From Paenibacillus etheri (GTDB lineage: Bacteria > Bacillota > Bacilli > Paenibacillales > Paenibacillaceae): a DNA stretch of 64,000 bases. The position numbers and the translations under genes are program-made. Location: positions 36,761 through 100,760 of the forward strand of contig NZ_LCZJ02000026.1 in NCBI RefSeq assembly GCF_001012825.1. The letters run 5' to 3'. Position 1 is the first letter of the stretch; every line of letters begins with the position of its first letter. A model generated the notes under the pieces. The model did no database searches and was not told where the DNA came from. It saw nothing but the letters and a program-made list of their open reading frames with translations. Of this stretch, positions 16,681-24,601 are shown one piece after another.

Positions 16681-17211
16681 ATGGATTTTGTGAGGGATTA
16701 CGCCATGTATGCTTCTATATTCGGTATGTTTAGTTTTAGTTGGTTTGGTTGGGCACAAGAAAATCCCAAATCCAGCTGGCGAAAATATATTGGCATAGCT
16801 TCTGGTGTATCCCTTCTCGTCTGCTTGATTGGTGGCTATCTAAGTGTAACGAACTGGGATGCTCCCTCTGTATTAAATGACAAGAACTCTTTTGATAATT
16901 ATCTAATTTCGGTCTATATTGAATTATTTTTGGCTGGTGCCGGAGCTTCTATATTACTGAAATGTAAGTATAATGATTACGTTGCTCCTTGGATTGCCTT
17001 TATTGTAGGGATTCATTTTATCAGCTTAAAAAGTGTTTTTAACGATTTCAGTTTATACCTTTTAGCAGTGCTTCTTGTTGCAGTCTCTATCGCTTCATTA
17101 TTCATATCTAAAAAACTTAACGTCGCAAACAGTGCAATTACAGGCATGGGTGCTGGAACCATTTTGTTCGCCTTCGCTCTATTAGGTTTAATTCGATATT
17201 TATTAAGCTAA
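16681..17211 (+). CDS. Multi-pass membrane protein of unknown function
   Basis: This 176-residue protein has five or six hydrophobic segments separated by short polar loops. The start at 16681 is chosen because AGGAGG ends six bases before the ATG; an in-frame extension of 37 codons overlaps the permease gene and lacks such a site. It lies 41 bases after the permease gene in the same direction and probably belongs to the operon. I do not recognise a family; some YtrA-type ABC operons carry accessory membrane proteins of this size. Confidence 0.7.
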   Translation: MDFVRDYAMYASIFGMFSFSWFGWAQENPKSSWRKYIGIASGVSLLVCLIGGYLSVTNWDAPSVLNDKNSFDNYLISVYIELFLAGAGASILLKCKYNDYVAPWIAFIVGIHFISLKSVFNDFSLYLLAVLLVAVSIASLFISKKLNVANSAITGMGAGTILFAFALLGLIRYLLS

Positions 17212-17897
17212 GTCATAGCAGGATCATCAGAACTTTCATGAGCCCTCGGCTCACATCTCAGAATGAAAATGATATACCTATATTCATCCATACCTTTCAC
17301 TGAACTAGAGAAAGCCTGCAAATGGTCAGCTTTTTGCACATGCTATCTTCCTCATTAAGTTCATAAACTGAGAATGTACAGGTATATCCTCACTTATAGC
17401 TCGAAGATTTCTACTGAAGTAAGAATTACTACAGTTTTGAAGGAATTAAGGTGTTTGCCACCCTCGTATTATTTATAAATGTACTTTTGTAGGCTGAGGC
17501 GACTATGGGAAATTTCCGGGGCAAATCTGGGGCATTTGCCCCACTTTCTGCTCCTTCTCAGTCTCAATCACGGATATAGGGAATTCCTCCCTTTAATTTT
17601 ACGCTTTAGTCCATAAATCGAAGGGTATAGGGAAAACCTCCCTATAATTCATTGGATTTTGACTTATTTGGGGTTTTTAATCCGAATTTATAGAGAGTAA
17701 TTCCCTATAGTCCTGAATTCTCCTTTAATAAATCCTACTCCAATGCTCCCCGATTTCCCCTCAGTTATACACCTACATAAACACCTGTAAGTTGATTGAA
17801 TTATACAAACTCTCATGAGCCTAGGCTCCATCTACAATGAAAATGTTATTCCCATATCTATGGTTACTGGTTAGTCAACCTTACATTTAACGTAAAG
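17212..17897. other. Gene-free repeat-rich intergenic region
   Basis: No convincing coding frame lies in these 690 bases. They hold an imperfect direct repeat (17236-17271 and 17813-17845; both contain TCATGAGCC, a GGCTC hairpin partner and AATGAAAATG), a perfect 9-base stem GGGGCAAAT / ATTTGCCCC (17518-17542), and three copies of a 21-base palindrome (17575-17709). A related region lies at 30.1-30.8 kb. Confidence 0.7.
17575..17709. repeat. Three copies of a 21-base palindrome TATAGGGA-N5-TCCCTATA
   Basis: Copies start at 17575 (right arm TCCCTTTA, degenerate), 17626 (perfect arms) and 17689 (left arm TATAGAGA). They start 51 and 63 bases apart. GAATT or AATTC sequences often flank them. 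Four further copies lie at 30369-30553. Confidence 0.8.
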
Positions 17898-17926
17898 AAA
17901 ACTCCCTTGATTACTCAAGGGAGTTT
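17894..17926 (-). terminator. Terminator after tRNA-Leu
   Basis: On the minus strand a 12-base stem AAACTCCCTTGA / TCAAGGGAGTTT with a four-base loop is followed by TCTTT. It lies eight bases beyond the tRNA 3' end. Confidence 0.85.
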
Positions 17927-17933
17927 CTAGTGA

Positions 17934-18017
17934 TGCGGTCGAGAGGACTCGAACCTCCACGATATTGCTACCACACGGACCTGAACCGTGCGCGTCTGCC
18001 AATTCCGCCACGACCGC
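17934..18017 (-). tRNA. tRNA-Leu (anticodon CAG)
   Basis: The minus strand folds into a class II tRNA: acceptor stem GCGGTCG / CGACCGC with discriminator A, D-arm GCGGAATTGGCAGACGC, anticodon stem CACGG / CCGTG around loop TTCAGGT (anticodon CAG, reading CUG), a long variable arm, and T-loop TTCGAGT. The long variable arm and anticodon identify leucine. CCA is not encoded: the bases after the discriminator read TCA. No integrated element or duplicated tRNA end is seen beside it. Confidence 0.96.
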
Positions 18018-18134
18018 ACATCATAATGACTACATATCAATCTTGCGGTCACAAGATAGATCATACCATGCTGAGATTAAAGCGTCAATATATTTTACAG
18101 CTTTTCTTATCGTTCATTATTTTATGGATAATTA

Positions 18135-18164
18135 TTGCTTTCACTTCCGAATATAAGGTATAAT
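18135..18164 (+). promoter_or_regulatory. Promoter of the 148-residue conserved protein gene
   Basis: TTGCTT (18135-18140), 18 bases, TATAAT (18159-18164), about 40 bases before the ATG and its GAGGTGAT site. Confidence 0.65.
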
Positions 18165-18204
18165 GGGAACAAAAGTTCGCATAATATAAATGAGGTGATT
18201 TATA

Positions 18205-18651
18205 ATGGCGACTACGAAGTTGAAGACATCCATTGTTGATGAAGATGTTACTAAAGAAGAACTGTCCCTTGTCAGAAGCTATTTGCTGCTAACGTTTATT
18301 CATAAAGTTTTCGAGCGTGACTGCCGTGTAATCAGCAAGAGTGGTCTGTTTAAGACCCCTCAGCTTTATATGGAGCTCGTGTCTGGTGCCACTAAGAAGA
18401 CCTCTTTAATGCTTCAAGAGGTTACGCGCGAATTGAGTTCACGTGATCTGAAGATCACAACCGTTCGCCAAGATCAACGAGGAGTCGAGGCTTTGTACTC
18501 CTGTAGAGGATATCAAGGTGAGATGAATATATTATGGCCAGGATTCCGTAGAGAGATGATGCTGCGAATGCGCGCGTATCTCGGGCTGTCCACAGAGCTC
18601 TCAATACTCTCCAGAGAAGAAAGCGAGAGTCAGCTAGCGTTGACCATTTAA
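18205..18651 (+). CDS. Conserved hypothetical cytoplasmic protein
   Basis: The 148-residue protein is largely helical and soluble. The central part reads VRSYLLLTFIHKVFERDCRVI, then KTPQLYMELVSGATKKTSLMLQEVTRELSSRDLKI and ALYSCRGYQGEMNILWPGFRREM. This layout resembles the small YhjD-like proteins of spore-forming bacilli, but that is recalled from memory and weak. It has a good promoter and ribosome site and a terminator, so it is a single-gene unit. No catalytic motif is visible. Confidence 0.72.
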   Translation: MATTKLKTSIVDEDVTKEELSLVRSYLLLTFIHKVFERDCRVISKSGLFKTPQLYMELVSGATKKTSLMLQEVTRELSSRDLKITTVRQDQRGVEALYSCRGYQGEMNILWPGFRREMMLRMRAYLGLSTELSILSREESESQLALTI

Positions 18652-18681
18652 TCCGCCAGAGGCAGGCGGGCATTTACACAG

Positions 18682-18717
18682 AACAGCTCCCCACCCACTT
18701 GGGTAAGGAGCTGTTTA
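18682..18717 (+). terminator. Terminator after the 148-residue protein gene
   Basis: AACAGCTCC pairs with GGAGCTGTT around a loop containing CCCACTTGGG, followed by a short T stretch. It may serve both converging genes. Confidence 0.7.
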
Positions 18718-18728
18718 TGCTGTGGAGA

Positions 18729-18950
18729 TTATATATTATCAGGATCTTTCCTTGGTTCGCTGAAAGGTTGGAATTGATAATTCCGATCAAGCTTTACTAC
18801 CCGTCTATTCTGACGACGTATCATTACCTGCGAATCGTCCCAAGCCAGAACAATCCCTTTTACATCGTTACTTTCTATGCCATCCCGCACCACACGAATT
18901 TTTTCGCCGGAAATTCGGTACGCATCCAATTGTTCATCGCTAATCATCAT
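18729..18950 (-). CDS. Small hypothetical protein
   Basis: I do not recognise this 73-residue protein. It begins MMISDEQLDAYRISGEKIRVVRDGIESNDVKGIVLAWDDSQVMIRRQNRRVVKLDRNYQF, which alternates charged and hydrophobic residues as in a small beta-barrel of the SH3 or Sm type. A strong GAGGGAGG ribosome site precedes it, and it has its own codon pattern in a gap between two other genes. Cytoplasmic, function unknown. Confidence 0.65.
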   Translation of the reverse strand: MMISDEQLDAYRISGEKIRVVRDGIESNDVKGIVLAWDDSQVMIRRQNRRVVKLDRNYQFQPFSEPRKDPDNI

Positions 18951-18990
18951 AAATCCCTCCCTCTTTATAGCTTATCCTATTTTCATCCAG

Positions 18991-19024
18991 AAAAAAGACC
19001 CAAATGAAAAATCATCTGGGTCTC
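18991..19024 (-). terminator. Terminator after the 105-residue protein gene
   Basis: On the minus strand AGACCCAGATGA / TCATTTGGGTCT, with one mismatch and an A/T loop, is followed by six T. Confidence 0.82.
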
Positions 19025-19064
19025 GTATAAGCAATTGACCAATTGCATGTCTGCTAAAGCATTC

Positions 19065-19382
19065 TTATATCAGCGCTTCATTCTTCTCAAACCAGAAATC
19101 AAGAACTTTAGCGGACATCACACGTTGCTCCAGATACTCTACTTGGTTAGTTGTGAATTTCTCCCTCCAGGGGAAGGAAAGTTCCTCACATAATCCTTTG
19201 ATTGTCAGAAGCTCTGACCAAGCTACATAGCGTTTGTACCAAAAAAACTGAGGATGTTCAATCATATAGGGATACAGATCGTCGAATTCCGTGTGTTTGC
19301 AATCCAGCGCACGCTCGAAGTGATCCTTGGCCTCGGTTAATTTATCAATAAAAAATTGCTCAGTCACCGGTTCTTTCCCCAT
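19065..19382 (-). CDS. Conserved hypothetical protein, helical
   Basis: The 105-residue protein is acidic and helical, with many aromatic residues (HPQFFWYKRYVAWSELL, KVLDFWFEKNEALI). It has no signal peptide or membrane segment. A GGAGG site stands before the ATG and a terminator follows. No known domain was recognised. Its size and single-gene setting say little about the role. Confidence 0.65.
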   Translation of the reverse strand: MGKEPVTEQFFIDKLTEAKDHFERALDCKHTEFDDLYPYMIEHPQFFWYKRYVAWSELLTIKGLCEELSFPWREKFTTNQVEYLEQRVMSAKVLDFWFEKNEALI

Positions 19383-19482
19383 TGTGACGCCTCCTCCCTA
19401 TGTCTGATTTTATTATAAAGGAAAAACTATAGGGTGAAAAGCAGTTGTTTAAAAATAGGCATGTTCTTATTCCAAATTCGGG

Positions 19483-20055
19483 TTATTCCCCAAATTCAAT
19501 GGTGCCCCCACGAAGTGAGGTAATTCTTACAAGTGACTCCAATCGGATCCCTTGCTCCTTGATCGTTCGAGCTCCAGCCTGAAAGCTTTTTTCCACTACA
19601 ACGCCAAGACCTACCAGCTCAGCGCCAGAGCGCTCGATGATCTTAATCAGTCCACGTGCCGCATCACCATTAGCAATAATATCATCGATAAAGAGGATCT
19701 TATCCTCTGGAGAGATGAATTGGCGGGACAACATGATGTCGGTAACGATACCTTTCGTAAAAGAAGGAACTCTTTCACAAAGTGCATCCGGATCTGCTAA
19801 CAGCGTTTTTTTGCGGCGTGCAAAAACTAGCGGCACCTTTAATTCATATGCGGTGGCAAATGCCACGGCAATGCCCGAGGATTCCACGGTCACAATACGT
19901 GTAATTCCGCAGTCCGCAAACCTCCCGGCAAACTCCCGTCCCATTTCCATCGTAAGCTGCGGATCTACCTGATGATTCAACAGTGCATCCAGCTTCAGAA
20001 CTTCATCCGAAATGACGACACCTTCCTCCAAAATCCGCTTTTTCAATACTTCCAT
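19483..20055 (-). CDS. xpt: Xanthine phosphoribosyltransferase
   Basis: The 190-residue protein is a full-length Xpt, which converts xanthine and PRPP to XMP in purine salvage. The type I PRTase PRPP loop is visible as ILFIDDIIANGDAARGLIKI (about residues 124-143). The N-terminal start MEVLKKRILEEGVVISDEVLKLDALLNHQVDP is also typical of Xpt. In Bacillus subtilis xpt is preceded by a guanine riboswitch; here the 195 bases upstream show no such aptamer. It stands alone, without the pbuX permease gene. Confidence 0.95.
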   Translation of the reverse strand: MEVLKKRILEEGVVISDEVLKLDALLNHQVDPQLTMEMGREFAGRFADCGITRIVTVESSGIAVAFATAYELKVPLVFARRKKTLLADPDALCERVPSFTKGIVTDIMLSRQFISPEDKILFIDDIIANGDAARGLIKIIERSGAELVGLGVVVEKSFQAGARTIKEQGIRLESLVRITSLRGGTIEFGE

Positions 20056-20250
20056 GATTTTGAACCTCCAATACCCTTTATAATTGCAGACGCTCCGTAC
20101 AATTCAATCACTAATCATAAAGCAATTACGACGGAAGTCATGTCCTACTGATCCTCATCATAACCTGTACTATACAGAGTGCACAAGGCAATCCTGCATA
20201 GCACCTTTATGATTTTCCTTTTGCTTCTTAAAACTATTAGGAGGGGAGCC

Positions 20251-21363
20251 ATGAAATCACATGTCCGAACATTACAGATCGCCTTCACTTACATTGGCAC
20301 CATTGTAGGGGCCGGATTCGCCACCGGACAAGAAATATTAAAATTCTTCACTCGATACGGACACTGGGCAGTCCTGACTATCCTGGTCTCTACTATACTG
20401 TTCATATGGCTGGGTACAAAAATGATGGTTATCGCTCGGCGAATAGAAGCAGAATCCTATGAAGACTTTAACCGCCACCTCTTCGGGGACCAAGTCGGAA
20501 GCACCATCAGTTTGTTCACAATGGTCATCCTGATCGGTGTCAACAGTATAATGCTTGCAGGGGCTGGCGCTATTTTTCAGGAGCATCTGGGACTTCATTA
20601 TCAAACAGGGCTAATACTGACGTTGGTTGGTTCTTATTTTCTGCTTAAACGGGGGATTTCTGGTATTCTGCAAATGAATAGTCTGATCGTCCCGTTAATG
20701 CTTACACTGTCACTCATCATTATTTTTAATACCTTTCAAATTCCAGGAGCTGAACGGTTCTTATTCCTAGAAACTGATCGGTCTATCTTTGGTGCTTGGA
20801 TGTCGCCGCTGCTCTACACCGCCTTCAATTTAGGTATGGCTCAAGCCGTATTAGTTCCCATGGCTCGACATACAGATGATGAAAAATCTCTTGTATGGGG
20901 CGGTATTATTGGTGGTGCCGGAATCGGCTTTATGTTGATCGCCGCGCATTTCGCAATGAGCTCACAGATGCCTGGTATTCTCCTATTTGAAATCCCTATG
21001 GGCAATATAGCCGTCCGCTTGGGTACTGTAGTGCAAACTATATATTTGCTGCTGATCTTTTTGGAGATCTTTAGCACTTTTGTCGCCGACATTTATGGTG
21101 TCACCATGCAGCTTAAACAACGAATTCCAGTTAAACCCGCTTTGATTACGCCGATTCTGATGTTGGTCTGTTATTTACTTAGCCAATTTGGCTTTAGTTC
21201 TCTTCTCTCCGTGTTCTACCCGATCTTCGGAGCTTTGTCGATGGTCTGGGCTGTCATGCTACTACGTACGCCATGGTCTACTCCACCACGTATCGATTCC
21301 TCATCGGGTTCGAGCAGAAAAGGGAACAGTCTTGTTTCCATAAAACCAGTTACACGGAAATAA
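20251..21363 (+). CDS. YkvI-family membrane protein
   Basis: The 370-residue integral membrane protein has ten to eleven hydrophobic segments. It opens with TLQIAFTYIGTIVGAGFATGQEILKFFTRYG, with the unwound GAGFATGQE helix 1 of APC-superfamily carriers, as seen in YkvI-type proteins. An AGGAGG site before 20251 decides the start; a longer frame adds 24 residues with no ribosome site. A transport role for a solute is likely, but the substrate is unknown. Its 3' end overlaps the end of the convergent yhaN-like gene by 14 bases. Confidence 0.85.
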   Translation: MKSHVRTLQIAFTYIGTIVGAGFATGQEILKFFTRYGHWAVLTILVSTILFIWLGTKMMVIARRIEAESYEDFNRHLFGDQVGSTISLFTMVILIGVNSIMLAGAGAIFQEHLGLHYQTGLILTLVGSYFLLKRGISGILQMNSLIVPLMLTLSLIIIFNTFQIPGAERFLFLETDRSIFGAWMSPLLYTAFNLGMAQAVLVPMARHTDDEKSLVWGGIIGGAGIGFMLIAAHFAMSSQMPGILLFEIPMGNIAVRLGTVVQTIYLLLIFLEIFSTFVADIYGVTMQLKQRIPVKPALITPILMLVCYLLSQFGFSSLLSVFYPIFGALSMVWAVMLLRTPWSTPPRIDSSSGSSRKGNSLVSIKPVTRK

Positions 21364-24300
21364 CTGCTGCTGTTGGAATGATTCGTGCTGCCGCTTCCGC
21401 CACATGCTTGTGACAGGTCATCATCACAATCTGGCGGGAGACCGACAGTTCACCAAGCAGTGAAAGCGCAGCATGAAGACGAGCCTCGTCAAAATTGACG
21501 AATAGATCATCGAACAGCAGTGGCAGCGATACTTGCCGAGACATCGTCTCTGCAAGTGCCAAGCGGATGGAAAGGTATAGTTGTTCTGCCGTCCCACGGC
21601 TGAGCAGTCCGCTGTCCAGCAGTCCAGCATCTTTGTGTTCCGCTTTTAGTTCTTTATGACCTAGAGTCATAACTACTCTCTTGTATTCCCCTTCGGTCAG
21701 CTTGGAGAAATAGTCGGATGCAAGCAACAGCACCTGCGGCTGCTTCTCCTGTTCATAAATACGGCGGGTTCTTCCGATTAATTCAGCAGTTAATGCTGCT
21801 ACCGCATACTTATCAGCCACGATTCGCAGAGCGGCTCTCTGCTCTTCCAATTGCTGAATAACAGAGTCCTCCATACAACGCTCTTTCAAATACTCCCTTT
21901 CCTGTAGCAGCTTCCCTCGTTGCTCCAGCAGGGTGTTCCACATTGCTTCTTCCCGTTCAGCTAACTCTTCAGCCGCCGTTCGCTCCTTCTGGAGTGCTGA
22001 GGCATCATGATGATCTAATAATACTTTCAGAGAAGCAACTCGCTCATCCTCCCAGCCTCCAAACATAGCTAACTCCCACTGACGAATGGACTTATTCAGC
22101 TCACTACGCCGCTGTACAGCAGCTGATCTTCGCAAGAAATCCTCCCCGCCTGTTGCTCCGCCTTCATGCAACAGCAGATCACGCTGTTCTCTAAATTCGT
22201 CTAATACTCTATGGCTTTCCTTAAGCTCTTCCAGGAGCTCTTGTAACCGTGACTGAATACCTTCCCGGCGAACCAGATCCTTTTTCAATTCATCCCAAGC
22301 TCTTTTTCGAATCTCCAGCCAGCTTAGTAAAGTTAGTGCAGATCTTCGTTGTCCATCCTGCGGGTTCATATCAAAGCTAGTTGCCGCTACGCCAGTCTCA
22401 TCTAAAGGATCAGTACCTGACTCGTAAACAAGAGCAAGAAGTTCCTCCTCGAACAAGTTGCACTCATCTTCCAGCTCCTTAAGTCGTAATGAGAGCTTAT
22501 TCTCTTGGCGCAGCAGTTCGTTCCCTTGCTCCACCATAGCGAAGATATCCGGCAGCCCTTCCGGAGACAATCCTTCGGGCAATCTGCGTTCACGCAGCCA
22601 TTCTTCATATTGCTCAGCGGTTTGCGTAAAAGCCGTCTCCGATCGGCTCATTTCTTCCGCGAGCAGCTTCTCTTGGCCAGCCAGCGTGTCCAGCTCCGTG
22701 CGGCAGGCATCCCTCTCGGCGGCATAGCGCTCAATGCGCTGCCGCCATGCTGACCAAGCCTCCATGAGTCTGCGAAGCTCCCTCATGGAGGCTTCCAGCC
22801 CGCCTGCGTCAGGGCTGGCCCCCGGGGCGGCGTTCGACCGCCGCCCCGGGGTGATTGCGCTCTCCGGCTCCGCCCCGGAGAGCAGCTGCCCCCGCAGCCG
22901 CAGCATCTCGGCTGCGGCTGTGCCCACGTCCCCGCCATGCCCTGGCGGGGACGCTTCTGGCCGGCGCGCTCCGCTGAGGCCGGCCCAAAGGGCCAGATCG
23001 GCCGCGCCTAGCAGGCCGATCGCGAGCACTGCACTGACCGGCGGAGCACCGGTCAGCCACAGCGCTGTGGGCAGCAGCACGGTTAGTGCTGCCCCAGCCC
23101 ACAGCAGGCGCCGGTAGAGCGCGGCCATGCGCTGCGCGCTAGAGCCGTCACTTCCGGCGCCGGGGCCGCGCAGCGGCCCTTCGCTGAGCTGCGCTTCGCG
23201 CCAGCGCTCGGCCGCCTGCTGCAGCTCGTCCCATAGCTGCAGCACTTCACGGGCGCTGCGCGGAGCCAGCTGCGCAAAAGATTCCGCGCCGGTGGCGTGC
23301 TCACGCGCCAGCGCCCGTTCTGCTGCCTGCAGCGAAGCTGAGGCAGCGGCTAAGCGGGAACGCAGCGTCTGCCGCGCTGCGCCCTCCGCTTCCATGCGGC
23401 GATCATAGCTCGCGAACGCCGTCGCAAACCTCCGTGCAGCTTCACGATCCGCCGCTGCACCCGAAAATGCAGTCAGCTCTTCCGCGCTCCAGCTGACATC
23501 AATGCCTCGCAGAATTCGCTGCAACTGCTCATTCAGCGCGGTCAATTCACCTTCCAGCCGCTGTCTTTCCGCTCGCAGGTTCTCATAGCTGCTCCGATGG
23601 CGGTCCAGCCGCTCCAGAGCAGGTCCCTGCGCAGTTAACACCGCATCCGGCGGATTCAGCGCCATCTCAGCAGTAAGCTCGCTTTGCAAACGTTCATAAC
23701 GAGCTACTGCTCCCTGAGCATTTCGAATTTCGCCTTCAAGTTCCTGAAAGCGAATTGCTCCATCTTCAGGAAAGGTTGTAATCATTGGCAGGCCTTTCAG
23801 CTCTAGCTGCGCATCGCTCCATTTCAACCACAATTCACGAACATCCTGTGCTTTGCGAAGCATCACAAGCTTGTCTCCAGTGAGCTTACGTTGCTGTTCC
23901 AATTGTTCCAGCTCAGATTCCGCAACCTTTAAAGCTGCTATATTACCGTTATAGCGCGGAAGATAAGAACGGCTCTCTGCCATCTGGCGCTCTAGTTTCT
24001 CAATAGCCTGAACAATTTTGGCAGCCTCCTGCAGCTTCCCACGAGGTTTATATAGCTTCTCAGCTTCTTGTACCAATCGACGTTCTGCCCGCATGATCGT
24101 TCCACCGCCACCCATCCCTGCGTGAAAGAGAAAACTGCTCATCTCTTCTGACTGAAGAGCAGCAAGCTCCTGTAGCTCATCGAGAGAGACTGCGAACAAT
24201 TGATGGAACATGCTTCGAGAGATGCCACCAAGCAAAATCCGCTCCATATCAGCTTGTCCTAGCTCCTGCGTCGTTCCATTCGGATGGTTAACCGTAATGT

Positions 24301-24601
24301 TTAGTTTCTCATTTCTTCCTGAGCTGTCACCACCAGATGTATGCCGACGAATGGTCCATAAACCACCATTATTATCACATACCTTCAGTATTCCCCCATG
24401 TAATCCCCCTTGCATAGGTTCATATCTCTCCGTAGGGTTGCCACGACTTGGAATTCCAAACAGCATGGAGCGAATAAACTGCAACGTCGTGCTTTTTCCT
24501 GCTTCATTACGTCCATAGAGTATGGTAACTCCATCCGATAGATCAATCTCTCGGTTATGTAAACGCCCAAAGCCATGGATCTGCAAATGTTCAATTCTCA
24601 T
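21350..24601 (-). CDS. yhaN: SbcC/YhaN-like AAA ATPase with long coiled coils
   Basis: This 1083-residue SMC-like protein has an N-terminal ATP-binding half (HGFGRLHNREIDLSDG, Walker A LYGRNEAGKSTTLQ near residue 35), long coiled coils, a probable membrane pair at about residues 495-540 (LLWAGAALTVLLPTALWLTGAPPVSAVLAIGLLGAADLALWAG), and a C-terminal half with signature LSRGTAEQLYLSIRLALAE and Walker B LPLLFDDLFVNFDE. The start is the ATG at 24601, which gives the usual MRIEHLQIHGFG. It overlaps the yhaO-like gene by 11 bases. The pair should act as an Rad50/Mre11-like complex in DNA repair. The middle (about 22.7-23.5 kb) is far richer in G+C than its surroundings. Confidence 0.9.
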   Translation of the reverse strand: MRIEHLQIHGFGRLHNREIDLSDGVTILYGRNEAGKSTTLQFIRSMLFGIPSRGNPTERYEPMQGGLHGGILKVCDNNGGLWTIRRHTSGGDSSGRNEKLNITVNHPNGTTQELGQADMERILLGGISRSMFHQLFAVSLDELQELAALQSEEMSSFLFHAGMGGGGTIMRAERRLVQEAEKLYKPRGKLQEAAKIVQAIEKLERQMAESRSYLPRYNGNIAALKVAESELEQLEQQRKLTGDKLVMLRKAQDVRELWLKWSDAQLELKGLPMITTFPEDGAIRFQELEGEIRNAQGAVARYERLQSELTAEMALNPPDAVLTAQGPALERLDRHRSSYENLRAERQRLEGELTALNEQLQRILRGIDVSWSAEELTAFSGAAADREAARRFATAFASYDRRMEAEGAARQTLRSRLAAASASLQAAERALAREHATGAESFAQLAPRSAREVLQLWDELQQAAERWREAQLSEGPLRGPGAGSDGSSAQRMAALYRRLLWAGAALTVLLPTALWLTGAPPVSAVLAIGLLGAADLALWAGLSGARRPEASPPGHGGDVGTAAAEMLRLRGQLLSGAEPESAITPGRRSNAAPGASPDAGGLEASMRELRRLMEAWSAWRQRIERYAAERDACRTELDTLAGQEKLLAEEMSRSETAFTQTAEQYEEWLRERRLPEGLSPEGLPDIFAMVEQGNELLRQENKLSLRLKELEDECNLFEEELLALVYESGTDPLDETGVAATSFDMNPQDGQRRSALTLLSWLEIRKRAWDELKKDLVRREGIQSRLQELLEELKESHRVLDEFREQRDLLLHEGGATGGEDFLRRSAAVQRRSELNKSIRQWELAMFGGWEDERVASLKVLLDHHDASALQKERTAAEELAEREEAMWNTLLEQRGKLLQEREYLKERCMEDSVIQQLEEQRAALRIVADKYAVAALTAELIGRTRRIYEQEKQPQVLLLASDYFSKLTEGEYKRVVMTLGHKELKAEHKDAGLLDSGLLSRGTAEQLYLSIRLALAETMSRQVSLPLLFDDLFVNFDEARLHAALSLLGELSVSRQIVMMTCHKHVAEAAARIIPTAAVISV

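Noticed and set aside
20056-20250. Guanine riboswitch before xpt
   Set aside because: In Bacillus this gene usually has one, but neither strand shows the conserved TTTCTACC-type loops or the pairing of a purine aptamer.
23127-23408. Plus-strand frames inside the yhaN-like gene
   Set aside because: They arise from the G+C-rich codon pattern of the minus-strand gene and show Ser/Arg/Ala-rich shadow composition without ribosome sites.
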